A DNA stretch of 12,346 nt, taken from Oscillospiraceae bacterium. Lineage in GTDB: Bacteria; Bacillota; Clostridia; Oscillospirales; Oscillospiraceae. The DNA lies in NCBI GenBank assembly GCA_020025295.1, contig JAHHSJ010000056.1, positions 1-12,346 on the forward strand, in the 5' to 3' direction. The position numbers were made by a program, and so were the translations under genes. How positions within the stretch are numbered: the stretch's first letter is position 1; the number at the start of each line of letters is the position of its first letter. A model generated the notes under the pieces. That model searched no databases, had not been told where the DNA came from, and saw only the letters and a program-made list of their open reading frames with translations. Positions 1 through 7,874 of the stretch are shown in pieces.

Positions 1-262
1 CCATATCCTCGCTGCGGGCGCTGATGACGATGATGGGCATATTGGACCAGCTGCGAATGTTCTCAATGACCTCGATGCCGTCCATATCCGGCAGACCCAA
101 ATCCAGCAGCACAATGTCCGGATTGTGGGAAGAAGCCTCCAAAATGGCCGTTTGTCCGTTCTGAGCGGTCAGAAAGTGGTAGTCATGGGTACGCAGGGTG
201 GTGGTCATCAGGTTCTTGACGGAAGGATCGTCCTCCACCACCAGAATGGTAGGTTTATTCAT
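1..262 (-). CDS. kdpE: KdpE response regulator, N-terminal part (cut by window edge)
   Basis: This is the first 87 codons of a response regulator; the rest lies outside the window. The receiver domain is clear: the acidic pair E10-D11-D12 follows a hydrophobic strand (ILVVEDD), the phosphoacceptor is D54 in VLLDLGLPDMDG, and the conserved Ser of the next strand is in IIVISAR. The start is the ATG at 262-260. It overlaps the end of kdpD by 8 bases (ATGAATAA) and is preceded by a strong GAGGAGGT ribosome binding site at 271-278, so the two are translationally coupled. In this family KdpE is phosphorylated by KdpD and activates kdpFABC under potassium limitation; its OmpR-type DNA-binding domain would follow. 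Identity as KdpE rests on the receiver fold plus its position directly after kdpD. Confidence 0.95.
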   Translation of the reverse strand, partial: MNKPTILVVEDDPSVKNLMTTTLRTHDYHFLTAQNGQTAILEASSHNPDIVLLDLGLPDMDGIEVIENIRSWSNMPIIVISARSEDM

Positions 263-2948
263 CCAGCATTACCTCCTCAACAGGCAAAGTAAAGGTAAAC
301 ACGGTGCCATGGGGCTGATTGTCGGACACCTGAATGGTGCCGCCGTGGGCGGTCACAATGGATTTGCACAGGGACAGCCCCAGCCCAAGACTGCGGCGGC
401 TGTCTGCCACCTTATTGGCTCCGCTGTAAAACATATCGAAAATCCGCGGTTTGATTTCGTCCGGGATGCCTTCGCCGTCATCGGACACGGAGAGAACCGC
501 CTGTCCGTCCCGGACGCCGGTGTGGATGGCGATGGTGCTGCCGGCAGGGGTATATTTGATGGCGTTATCCACCAGATTGATGATGACCTGCACAATCAGC
601 TTCACATCCATTCGAGCCAGCAGGAATTCATCCTCATGGGTGACGGTGATGTGGTAATCCACGCTCCGGCGGTTGATGTGCCGCAGGGCCTCGTCGATCA
701 CATCCGCCACCAGCTCAGAATTGATGTGGAGATTGAGCTGATTTCCCTCCAACCGGGTGACGGACAGCAGGTTTTCCACCAGATTGATGAGCCACATGGA
801 GTCATCGTAGATGTCCGTAAACAGCTGGTGCTTGGTCTGCTCATCCATTTTATCCCCGTTGGAGAGAAAGTTGCTGGCGTTGCCGGAAATGGAAGTGAGC
901 GGCGTCCGCAGGTCATGGGAGATGGCCCGCAGCAGATTGGCCCGAAGCTGTTCCTTCTGGGCAAAAACGGCGGCTTCTTCCTTTTCCCGGGCGTTCTTGT
1001 CATTTTCCAACGCCAGAGCACACTCACCCAAAATGGACAGCATGATGCTCTTTTCCGCAGTTTCCAGCGGACTGCCGTCCACGGCGATGCCTGCCACACC
1101 GTACACACTCTGGTTGATGCGGATGGAGAGGTACAGGCACCGGGCATTGGACAGAGTCTGGGTGGTAGCACCGGCGTGCTTGTTGTTTTTCAGCACCCAC
1201 AGTGCCACGGCACGCTCGCTGTCGACCGTGTACTCCTCCTGCGTCCCGGCGTCCGGGTTGGCGTAGAAGGTCACGCCGTCCTGCAGCTGGTCCTGTTCCA
1301 CCGGGTAGATAACCACATCCTTCTGGAGCAGCCGGTTCAGCTGCCGGGCGGTGACCCGGAGGATCTCGTCCTGTCCCTCCGCCTGCTGCAGCGACTGGTT
1401 CACATCGAAGAGAATTTTACTCCGGAAGGCCGCCAGCGCCGCCCGTTTGGCGTGCTCCTTCAGCTTCACCGCAAGGGAGCTGGTGAGCAGGGCGGCGATA
1501 AACATGATGATAAATGTGACGGGATAGCCGGTATCATAGGCCCGAAGGCTCAGCCTCGGTTCGGTAAAGAAGAAGTTGAACACCAGCACACTGACAAAGG
1601 AGGAGCAAAGGCTGTAAATGGGCTTTTGAGTGATGACTGCCGTAACCATCACCCCCAGCACATACACGGTGATGATATTGGCCTCTTCAAAGCCCAGATG
1701 GTCAAAGACCGCACCGATGAGGGTGGTCAGCAGCAGCACCCCGGCGCTTTTCAGAAAGTCCAGCAGGGAGAGCTTCCGATCCGGGACCTTTTTCGCCCGG
1801 TACGGCACAGTGGCGGAGGTATCCGGGATGATGTGAATATCCAAATAAGGCGCCAGAGAAATCAGCTTTTCCGTCAGGCTCTGCTTGCCCAGCAGCCGTC
1901 CCTTGGAGGCGGCGCTGCGTCCGATGACGATTTTCGACGCACCGGACAACCGGGCAAACTCGGCGATTTGGGTGGGCACATCGGAGCCGTACACCGTTTC
2001 GATGTTTGCGCCCAGCTGCTCCGCCAGCCGGGTATTCACCCGGAGCCGCTGGAGATTTTCCTTGCTCATGGCGGAAAAGTCGGGAGTTTCCACAAACAGA
2101 GCAGTAAAGGCACCCTGAAACGCCTGCGCCATACGGGCGGCGGTGCGGATGATTTTCGCATTGGAGGGCGAGGAGGACAGACACACCAGAATGTGCTCCT
2201 CGGTATGGGCTTCCTCGTTTGGCCGGATGCCTGCCGTCTCGCTCAGCCGCTTCACCCGGTCCGCACACCGCCGCAGGGCGATTTCCCGGAGGGCGGTCAG
2301 ATTGGGGAGGGTGAAAAAGTTAGCCATGGCACGCTGGGCCTGCTGCTGGCGGTACACCTTGCCGCTTTTCAGCCGCTCCATCAGCTCCTGCGGCTCCACA
2401 TCCACGATTTCCACCTGATCGGCCCGGTCAAACACTGAGTCCGGGATGCGCTCCCGTACCGTGATGCCGGTAATGGAGGCCACATTGTCGTTCAGGCTCT
2501 CAATGTGCTGCACATTGATGGTGGTATAGACATCAATGCCGGCCCGGAGCAGCTCTTCCACATCCTGATACCGCTTCTCGTTCCGGCTGCCCGGGGCGTT
2601 GGTGTGAGCCAGCTCATCCACCAGAATCAGCCGGGGCTTGCGCTTGAGCGCCCCGTCCAGATCGAACTCCCGCAGTTCTATCTCGCCGTGGCGCACCTTC
2701 CGCACCGGCAGCTGCTCCAGTCCTTCCAGCATCGCCAGCGTTTCCGGACGGGTGTGAGGCTCAATATAGCCAGCCACCACCTCCAGCCCGCTGTGCTGGG
2801 CCTCATGGGCGGCCTCCAGCATGGCATAGGTCTTGCCCACACCCGCCGCATAGCCGAAAAAGATTTTCAGCAGACCCCGATGCTCCATTTTTTCTTCCGC
2901 CTGAATCCGACGGAGCAGGAGTTCGGGATCTCGTTCATTCACGCCCAC
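255..2948 (-). CDS. kdpD: KdpD sensor histidine kinase
   Basis: Membrane sensor kinase of the potassium-responsive KdpD/KdpE pair. With the GTG start at 2948 it is 897 residues, close to E. coli KdpD (894). Domains in order: the KdpD N-terminal ATP-binding domain with Walker A GYAAGVGKT (about 32-40) and a Walker B-like LILVDE (107-112); a universal-stress-protein domain (about 251-372); four membrane segments (about 396-495); a GAF-like region; the dimerisation domain with H678 in ISHDLRTPLTS; and the catalytic ATPase with N-box N795, DDGEGIP (823-829) and GLGLS (855-859). The frame stays open to 3065, but that longer start lies inside a terminator hairpin and upstream of the likely promoter. 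The GTG at 2948 has an AAAGGAGA ribosome binding site 9 bases upstream. The stop overlaps the kdpE start. Confidence 0.96.
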   Translation of the reverse strand: MGVNERDPELLLRRIQAEEKMEHRGLLKIFFGYAAGVGKTYAMLEAAHEAQHSGLEVVAGYIEPHTRPETLAMLEGLEQLPVRKVRHGEIELREFDLDGALKRKPRLILVDELAHTNAPGSRNEKRYQDVEELLRAGIDVYTTINVQHIESLNDNVASITGITVRERIPDSVFDRADQVEIVDVEPQELMERLKSGKVYRQQQAQRAMANFFTLPNLTALREIALRRCADRVKRLSETAGIRPNEEAHTEEHILVCLSSSPSNAKIIRTAARMAQAFQGAFTALFVETPDFSAMSKENLQRLRVNTRLAEQLGANIETVYGSDVPTQIAEFARLSGASKIVIGRSAASKGRLLGKQSLTEKLISLAPYLDIHIIPDTSATVPYRAKKVPDRKLSLLDFLKSAGVLLLTTLIGAVFDHLGFEEANIITVYVLGVMVTAVITQKPIYSLCSSFVSVLVFNFFFTEPRLSLRAYDTGYPVTFIIMFIAALLTSSLAVKLKEHAKRAALAAFRSKILFDVNQSLQQAEGQDEILRVTARQLNRLLQKDVVIYPVEQDQLQDGVTFYANPDAGTQEEYTVDSERAVALWVLKNNKHAGATTQTLSNARCLYLSIRINQSVYGVAGIAVDGSPLETAEKSIMLSILGECALALENDKNAREKEEAAVFAQKEQLRANLLRAISHDLRTPLTSISGNASNFLSNGDKMDEQTKHQLFTDIYDDSMWLINLVENLLSVTRLEGNQLNLHINSELVADVIDEALRHINRRSVDYHITVTHEDEFLLARMDVKLIVQVIINLVDNAIKYTPAGSTIAIHTGVRDGQAVLSVSDDGEGIPDEIKPRIFDMFYSGANKVADSRRSLGLGLSLCKSIVTAHGGTIQVSDNQPHGTVFTFTLPVEEVMLDE

Positions 2949-2956
2949 AGACAAGG

Positions 2957-2964
2957 TCTCCTTT
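2957..2964 (-). promoter_or_regulatory. Ribosome binding site deciding the kdpD start
   Basis: On the minus strand AAAGGAGA lies 9 bases (counted from AGGAG) before the GTG at 2948-2946. No comparable site precedes the far-upstream GTG at 3065. It supports an 897-residue KdpD over the longer open frame. Confidence 0.7.
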
Positions 2965-2988
2965 GTTCTCAATTTCCAGATTAGGGTC

Positions 2989-2994
2989 AGTATA
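2989..2994 (-). promoter_or_regulatory. Probable -10 element of the kdpDE promoter
   Basis: The minus strand reads TATACT here, five of six matches to the -10 consensus. No good -35 hexamer lies 17 bases upstream (TACCGT), as expected for an activator-dependent promoter. It is 38 bp downstream of the KdpE-like direct repeat, close to the 37 bp seen at the kdpF promoter. Transcription would start near 2982, giving a leader of about 34 bases before the kdpD GTG. The promoter is inferred from sequence and spacing only. Confidence 0.55.
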
Positions 2995-3032
2995 CACCTT
3001 TTCAAATTAAAACGGTATGAGCGGCGCAAACT

Positions 3033-3056
3033 TTCGTATAAAGATCGTATAAAGAC
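3033..3056 (-). promoter_or_regulatory. Candidate KdpE operator upstream of kdpD
   Basis: On the minus strand two TTTATAC half-sites (3053-3047 and 3042-3036) are spaced 11 bp start to start, about one helical turn. The 24-bp element matches the one before the kdpF operon at 20 of 24 positions. The E. coli KdpE site, as I recall it, also consists of TTTATA and TTTACA half-sites about 11 bp apart, some 55-70 bp upstream of the start of transcription. The distance here fits that. It implies autoregulation of kdpDE. The 5' edge overlaps the base of the terminator stem. Confidence 0.7.
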
Positions 3057-3086
3057 GCACCGCACCCCATCGGGTGCGGTGCGTCT
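3048..3086 (-). terminator. Intrinsic terminator or attenuator between kdpC and kdpD
   Basis: A perfect 15-bp stem pairs 3053-3067 with 3072-3086 around a 4-base loop (3068-3071). On the minus strand it is followed by only a short T run (CTTTATACG). It begins 22 bases past the kdpC stop and should end most kdpFABC transcripts. The weak T tract could let some RNA polymerase continue into kdpDE. On the plus strand the stem is not followed by a T run. Confidence 0.8.
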
Positions 3087-3107
3087 GTTGTCCTGTCCTG
3101 TTTTCAG

Positions 3108-3761
3108 TCAGCCCAACTCGTTCATGGCCTTGGCAATGTCCACATTGACCTCCAGCACATTGACGGTTTCCTCTCCGAACACGCCCAGCAGCTTGCCCTC
3201 AGTGTGGTCGGCAACGATCTGCTCCAGCGTGTCCATGGAAAGCCCGGAGGCTTCGGCAATGCCGGGCAGCTGGATGGCGGCAGAGGCAGGGGTGATGTGG
3301 GGGTCCAGACCGGAACCGGAGGCCGTCATCAGGTCGGTGGGAATATCCTCCGGCTTCACCTCCGGATTGGCGGTCAGGAAGCGCTTCATGTCCTCCTGCA
3401 CTCGCTGGGTCAGCAGGGGGTTGGAGGGGCCGTAGTTGGCGGAACCGGAGGCCACGCCGGTAAAGGGCGTGCCGTCGGAGTACACCTTGGCGCCGTCCGC
3501 CTGCTCCAGATAGGTATTATAGTGGACGGCGGAGGGTCTGCCCTTCAAAAAGCAGTCCTCAGTGAATTCCTGACCCACAAACCGGGAGCCCACCGGCACG
3601 CCGTCGGCCAGCACCAGGCTGCCCTTGGCCTGAGCCGGGAACAGCAGTCCGGACAGGCCGTTCATCAGCAGCGGATAGCCCAAGCCGCAGATCAGCATGA
3701 AAATCAGGGTGACAGAAAACGCCTGACCCAAGGGATGAAGCAGCGATTTCAATCGTTCCAT
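3108..3761 (-). CDS. kdpC: KdpC, potassium-transporting ATPase subunit C
   Basis: The single-span subunit that stabilises the KdpFABC pump and raises its potassium and ATP affinity. It is 217 residues, somewhat longer than E. coli KdpC (190). One membrane segment lies at about 15-41, followed by an extracytoplasmic domain with the family signatures GRPSA (74-78), SGSANYGPSNP (105-115) and TASGSGLDPHI (146-156), then a VNVLEVN motif near the C-terminus. The ATG at 3761 is preceded by AAGGAGG, and only 16 bases separate it from the kdpB stop. A terminator follows directly. One oddity: the stretch usually read as a Q-x-P-R-[IV]-A type motif is QLPGIAEASG here, with Gly in place of the Arg. Confidence 0.97.
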   Translation of the reverse strand: MERLKSLLHPLGQAFSVTLIFMLICGLGYPLLMNGLSGLLFPAQAKGSLVLADGVPVGSRFVGQEFTEDCFLKGRPSAVHYNTYLEQADGAKVYSDGTPFTGVASGSANYGPSNPLLTQRVQEDMKRFLTANPEVKPEDIPTDLMTASGSGLDPHITPASAAIQLPGIAEASGLSMDTLEQIVADHTEGKLLGVFGEETVNVLEVNVDIAKAMNELG

Positions 3762-3777
3762 TGTGCGTTCCTCCTTG

Positions 3778-5823
3778 TTAAAGACCGATGGCTGCCAGCA
3801 GCGGATGAATCAGCAGGTCGATGAGCTTGATGCCCACAAAGGGGGTAATCACGCCGCCCAGACCGTAGATCATCATATTTCGTGCCAGCATTTTGCCCGA
3901 GGACATGGGGCGGTACTTGACGCCCTTCATGGCCAGCGGGATCAGCGCCGGGATAATCAGCGCATTGAAGATCAGTGCCGACAAAATGGCACTGTTGGTG
4001 GTGGCAAGTCCCATGATATTCAGCACACCCAGCTGAGGAATGGTCTCCATAAACATAGCCGGGATGATGGCGAAATACTTGGCAATATCGTTGGCGATGG
4101 AGAAGGTGGTCAGAGAACCACGGGTGATCAGCAGCTGCTTGCCGATCTCCACCACCTCCAGAATCTTGGTGGGGTCGCTGTCCAAATCCACCATGTTGGC
4201 CGCCTCCTTGGCGGCGGTGGTGCCGGAGTTCATGGCAAGGCCCACATTGGCCTGTGCCAGAGCCGGAGCGTCGTTGGTGCCGTCGCCGGTCATGGCTACG
4301 ATCTTGCCCTCGGACTGCTCCTTCTTGATGACGGCGATCTTGTCCTCCGGCTTGCACTCGGCCACAAAGCCGTCCACGCCGGCCTCCTCCGCAATGGTGG
4401 CTGCGGTGAGGGGGTTATCACCGGTACACATGATGGTCTTGATGCCAATGGCACGCAGCCGCTCGAACCGCTCCCGCATACCCGGCTTCACCGTATCCTT
4501 CAGATAGATGACGCCCAGAATCTGATGGTCCTTGCAGACCACCAGAGGCGTGCCGCCCAGAGCGGACACCTGCTCCACCTGCTCCCGAAGGTCCGGGGGA
4601 ATCTTACCGCCCTTTTCCTGCACATAGGTCTGAATGGCGTCGGAGGCGCCCTTTCGGACACTGGTGCCGTTGGACAGGTCCAGACCGCTCATACGGCTCT
4701 GTGCCGTAAACTCAAAGAAGGTGGAATCCGTCGGCTCCTCGGTGGTATCTCCCAGCTTGCGTGCCAGCTCCAGCGTGGACTTGCCCTCCGGGGTAGCATC
4801 ATGGAAGCTGGTCAGAGCCGCACAGCGGATGAGCTCCTGCTTGTCAGCCCCCTGCACCGGCAGGAAGTCTGCCGCAAGGCGGTTACCGAAGGTGATGGTG
4901 CCGGTTTTATCCAAAATCATGGTGTCCACATCGCCGCAGGCCTCCACAGCCTTGCCGGACATGGCGATGACATTGAACTGGGTCACCCGATCCATACCGG
5001 CAATGCCAATGGCGGAGAGCAGGCCGCCGATGGTGGTGGGAATCAGGCAAACCATCAGAGCAATCAGAGTGGAGGTGGAAAGCTCCACGCCGATGTACTT
5101 ACCGATGGGATACAGCGTCACAATGACGATCAGGAAGATGATGGTCAGGGACACCAGAAGGGTGTTCAGCGCGATCTCATTGGGAGTCTTTTTCCGGGAT
5201 GCACCCTCCACCAGAGAGATCATACGGTCCAGAAAGCTGTTGCCCGGATCGGAGGTGATCTCGATTTTCAGCCAGTCGGACACCACGGTGGTGCCGCCGG
5301 TGACGGAACAGAAGTCGCCGCCGTTTTCCCGGACCACCGGGGCGGATTCGCCGGTGATGGCGGACTCATCCACCGAGGCAATGCCTTCAATGACCTCGCC
5401 GTCGCCGGGGATGATCTCCCCTGCCTTCACCAGCACGACATCGCCCTTCTTCAGCTGGCTGGAGGGGATGGTCGTGGTGGAGCCGTCCCGGTTCAGCACA
5501 TGGGCTTCGGTGTCCTTTTGGGTCTTTTTCAGGCTGGCGGCCTGAGCCTTGCCCCGGCCCTCCGCCACAGACTCAGCAAAGTTTGCAAACAGCACCGTGA
5601 CAAACAAAATCACGGTAACGATGATGTTATAGGCCCGGACGCCCTCTCCGCCAAAGAGGTGGGGGAACACGGACAGCAGCAGGGTGACGAAACATCCGAT
5701 TTCCACCACGAACATGACGGGGTTTTTCATCATGTACCGGGGATTCAGCTTTTTCACGCTGCCCAGCAGCGCTTCTTTCAGCATCTCCGGCGATACACTT
5801 TGTTTTTTCCGATGTTGACTCAT
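3778..5823 (-). CDS. kdpB: KdpB, potassium-transporting P-type ATPase catalytic subunit
   Basis: The ATP-hydrolysing P-type ATPase subunit of the high-affinity potassium pump. It is 681 residues, essentially full length (E. coli about 682). Visible motifs: the actuator TGES at 157-160, whose Ser160 matches the inhibitory phosphorylation site Ser162 of E. coli; IPTTIGGLLSAIG (261-273) in the membrane; DKTGT with the phosphorylated Asp305; TGDN (467-470); TGDGTNDAP (512-520); and ANDIAKYF with D579/K582, matching E. coli D583/K586. Several hydrophobic segments flank the cytoplasmic domains. The ATG at 5823 follows AAGGAGG, 13 bases after the kdpA stop. No catalytic residue appears to be missing. 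Confidence 0.98.
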   Translation of the reverse strand: MSQHRKKQSVSPEMLKEALLGSVKKLNPRYMMKNPVMFVVEIGCFVTLLLSVFPHLFGGEGVRAYNIIVTVILFVTVLFANFAESVAEGRGKAQAASLKKTQKDTEAHVLNRDGSTTTIPSSQLKKGDVVLVKAGEIIPGDGEVIEGIASVDESAITGESAPVVRENGGDFCSVTGGTTVVSDWLKIEITSDPGNSFLDRMISLVEGASRKKTPNEIALNTLLVSLTIIFLIVIVTLYPIGKYIGVELSTSTLIALMVCLIPTTIGGLLSAIGIAGMDRVTQFNVIAMSGKAVEACGDVDTMILDKTGTITFGNRLAADFLPVQGADKQELIRCAALTSFHDATPEGKSTLELARKLGDTTEEPTDSTFFEFTAQSRMSGLDLSNGTSVRKGASDAIQTYVQEKGGKIPPDLREQVEQVSALGGTPLVVCKDHQILGVIYLKDTVKPGMRERFERLRAIGIKTIMCTGDNPLTAATIAEEAGVDGFVAECKPEDKIAVIKKEQSEGKIVAMTGDGTNDAPALAQANVGLAMNSGTTAAKEAANMVDLDSDPTKILEVVEIGKQLLITRGSLTTFSIANDIAKYFAIIPAMFMETIPQLGVLNIMGLATTNSAILSALIFNALIIPALIPLAMKGVKYRPMSSGKMLARNMMIYGLGGVITPFVGIKLIDLLIHPLLAAIGL

Positions 5824-5836
5824 AGATGTATCCTCC

Positions 5837-7595
5837 TTAACCCAAAAGCGTCAACTGCTCCGCAATGGGACCCAGCGCCAGTGCCGGGAAGAAGGTAAGT
5901 GCGGCAAAAATGTAGACCACAAATACCAGAATAATCGAGAAAGAACCCGTGCCGGTGCGCAGTGTGCCGGCAGACTCGTTGACCTCGTGCTTTTTCATCA
6001 GCGAGCCGGCGATTGCCAGCTGGATCACGATGGAGAGGTAGCGTCCGAAGAACATGGCCGCTCCGGTGGTCACATTCCAGAACAGGGTGTTGTCAGCCAG
6101 CCCCTCAAAGCCGGAACCGTTGTTGGCCGCCGAGGATGCAAACTCATAGAGCACCTGACTCAATCCGTGGAAGCCCTCGTTGGTCACACCGGCCCGACCG
6201 GCGGTGGTGGCAAGGGCGATGGCGGTAAAGGTCAGGATCAGCAGGGGATGGATGATGATGCACAGGGCCGTCAGCTTCATCTCCCGGCCTTCAATTTTCT
6301 TGCCCAGATACTCCGGGGTGCGGCCTACCATCAATCCGCAGATGAACACCGCCAGCAGGGCGTACAAAATCATGTTCATGAGACCCACGCCCTTGCCGCC
6401 AAAGACCACATTGAGCATCATGTGGAGCATCGCCACAAAGCCGCCCATCGGGGTCAGGGTATCGTGCATATTGTTGACGGTACCGGTGGTGAAGGATGTG
6501 GTGACGGTGGTGAAGAGGGCGGACTGTGGCACGCCGAAGCGGACCTCCTTGCCCTCCATGGAGCCTTGGCTCTGGCTCAGACCCACCTCAGCCAAGGCCG
6601 GGTTGCCCTGACTTTCTGACCAGAAGCAGAGGCTCAGGCCAATCACAAACAGGATGCTCATGGCGAGGAACACGCTGCGTCCCTCCCGGCCAAACAGCTT
6701 TGCGGTAATGCCTTCCCGCTTGTCAGCCAGCACGCTCTGGGGATTTTCCGCCTTGCGGCAGGCTCTGCGGTCCCGGGCCATCTTGCCGAAGGCAATCACG
6801 CAGGCACCGGGGAGCAGCATCATGGAATACAGCTCGATGAGGTTGGTAAGAATGGTGGGGTTTTCCATGGGAGTGGCGGAGTTGGCTCCGAAGAAGCCGC
6901 CGCCGTTGGTTCCCAAGTGCTTGATGATCTCCAGCGCCGCCACAGGGCCGGTGGCAATCACCTGCTTGGCCCCCCTCCAGCGTATCCACCACGATATTCC
7001 CGCTCAGGTTCTGGGGCACGCCCTGCCACACCAGCAGCAGTCCGCCCACAATGGAGAAGGGCAGCAGCACGCGGGTGATGATCCGCACCAGATCGGCGAA
7101 GTAGTTGCCCACGCCGGTTTTCGACCAGCCGGTCAGCCCCCGGATGAAGGCGGCACAGGCGGCATAGCCGCTGGCGGCGGATACGAACATCATAAAGGTG
7201 ATGACCAGCATCTGGGAGAGATAAGTGATGCCGCTCTCTCCGGCGTAATGCTGCAAGTTGGTGTTGGTCATAAAGCTGATGACGGTATTCAGGCTCAGGT
7301 CTGCATCCATCGCTCCGACCCCGTTGGGGTTGAAGAACAGCAGTCCCTGAAGCCGCAGCACCAGATAGCTGACCAAAATCATCACGCCGTTGGTGAGCAG
7401 AAGCGCCGCAGCGTATTCCTTCCAGCTCATCTGACGCTTTGCGTCAATGTGCCCCACACGGTAAATCACGCCGTCCACCCGATCGAACACCGGGTCGGCG
7501 GCGGTGTGCTTGCCGGCAATCAGGTGGTACAGGTATCTGCCCATCGGAATCACCAGAACCAGATAGATGAGGAGCGTCACTACAATTTGAAGCAT
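5837..7595 (-). pseudogene. kdpA: KdpA, potassium channel-like subunit, interrupted by a 1-base frameshift
   Basis: KdpA forms the potassium-selective pore of the pump. The first part (7595 down to about 6975) carries the first filter loop, TNTNLQHYAGE (110-120). The second part (6961 down to 5837) carries GTNGGGFFGANS, TSFTTGTVNNMHD, ASSAANNGSGFEGL and the C-terminal TFFPALALGPIAEQL. The frames differ by one base. Dropping one G from the run of six on the coding strand (6970-6975) restores ...DTLEGAKQVIATGPVAA... and a 585-residue protein. Uncorrected, translation ends at 6723 after 290 residues, losing three of four filter loops. The start is the ATG at 7595 after a GAGGAGG site, 21 bases past kdpF. 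It could be a sequencing error, a true lesion, or a slippage site; the intact neighbours favour an error or a recent change. Confidence 0.93.
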
Positions 7596-7616
7596 ATGCC
7601 TTTCCTCCTCCGTCCC

Positions 7617-7694
7617 TTAAAATCGCTCCGGATGCACCAGCGCATACACCAGATATGCGCCCAGCACCAGAGCGAGTATCAACAAACCAATCAT
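7617..7694 (-). CDS. kdpF: KdpF, small stabilising subunit of the potassium pump
   Basis: A 25-residue single-span peptide (MIGLLILALVLGAYLVYALV, then HPERF) with the typical KdpF pattern: a hydrophobic helix with an internal Gly-Ala-Tyr, then a short Pro-Glu-Arg-Phe tail. In E. coli KdpF stabilises the KdpABC complex. The ATG at 7694 has an AGGAGA ribosome binding site 8 bases upstream. The frame extends further upstream to 7817 but without support, and there it overlaps a better small gene in another frame. It lies 14 bases after the 31-residue ORF and 21 bases before kdpA, so it belongs to the same operon. Confidence 0.9.
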   Translation of the reverse strand: MIGLLILALVLGAYLVYALVHPERF

Positions 7695-7708
7695 GTGTTT
7701 CTCTCCTT

Positions 7709-7804
7709 TTATTCCTCTGCTTCGACCTGTCCGAAGCACCATTGCAGTAAACTCAGCACCAGGGCCATTCCGCCCAGCAGCAGGATGAACATCAAAAGAT
7801 CCAT
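7709..7804 (-). CDS. 31-residue hydrophobic microprotein, first gene of the kdp operon
   Basis: A short open frame from the ATG at 7804 to a TAA at 7709. The product is one membrane helix (MDLLMFILLLGGMALVLSLL) followed by a short acidic tail ending QVEAEE. A strong AGGAGGTGAG ribosome binding site (7813-7822) sits 8 bases upstream, and the kdpF start follows 14 bases after the stop. From memory, the Clostridium acetobutylicum kdp region begins with two small ORFs for hydrophobic peptides (orfZ and orfY) before kdpA; this gene and kdpF occupy those places. It has no recognised domain. A role as an extra small pump subunit or assembly factor is inference only. Confidence 0.75.
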   Translation of the reverse strand: MDLLMFILLLGGMALVLSLLQWCFGQVEAEE

Positions 7805-7831
7805 GTTCTCCCCTCACCTCCTAATGCATGC

Positions 7832-7837
7832 AGTGTA
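7832..7837 (-). promoter_or_regulatory. Probable -10 element of the kdpFABC operon promoter
   Basis: The minus strand reads TACACT (four of six consensus matches), with no useful -35 at 17 bp (TCCATT). It lies 37 bp downstream of the KdpE-like repeat. Transcription would start near 7825, only about 20 bases before the 31-residue ORF, so there is no room for a long riboswitch leader. The hexamer is flanked by an AATGC...GCATT inverted repeat (7823-7827 and 7838-7842). Confidence 0.5.
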
Positions 7838-7874
7838 GCATTGCGGATGTAAAAAATGGATAAGCAGCCGTCGG

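Noticed and set aside
198..2438. A 746-codon plus-strand open frame opposite kdpD
   Set aside because: It is a shadow of kdpD: low-complexity His/Gln/Gly-rich translation, no domain, no ribosome binding site, and the minus strand has a fully motif-bearing protein.
3763..5898. A 711-codon plus-strand open frame opposite kdpB
   Set aside because: Its His/Gly/Gln-rich composition mirrors the codon pattern of kdpB, which has every P-type ATPase motif. No start signals or family features.
6723..6975. Programmed ribosomal frameshifting in kdpA
   Set aside because: The restoring shift would be +1, the site is not a standard slippery heptamer, KdpA is not known to use recoding, and no stimulatory structure was evident. 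A simple indel is the better explanation, though not excluded.
7805..7874. A cyclic-di-AMP (ydaO-type) riboswitch in the kdp leader
   Set aside because: The probable transcription start is only about 20 bases before the first ORF, so there is no room for such an aptamer, and no terminator stem is present there.
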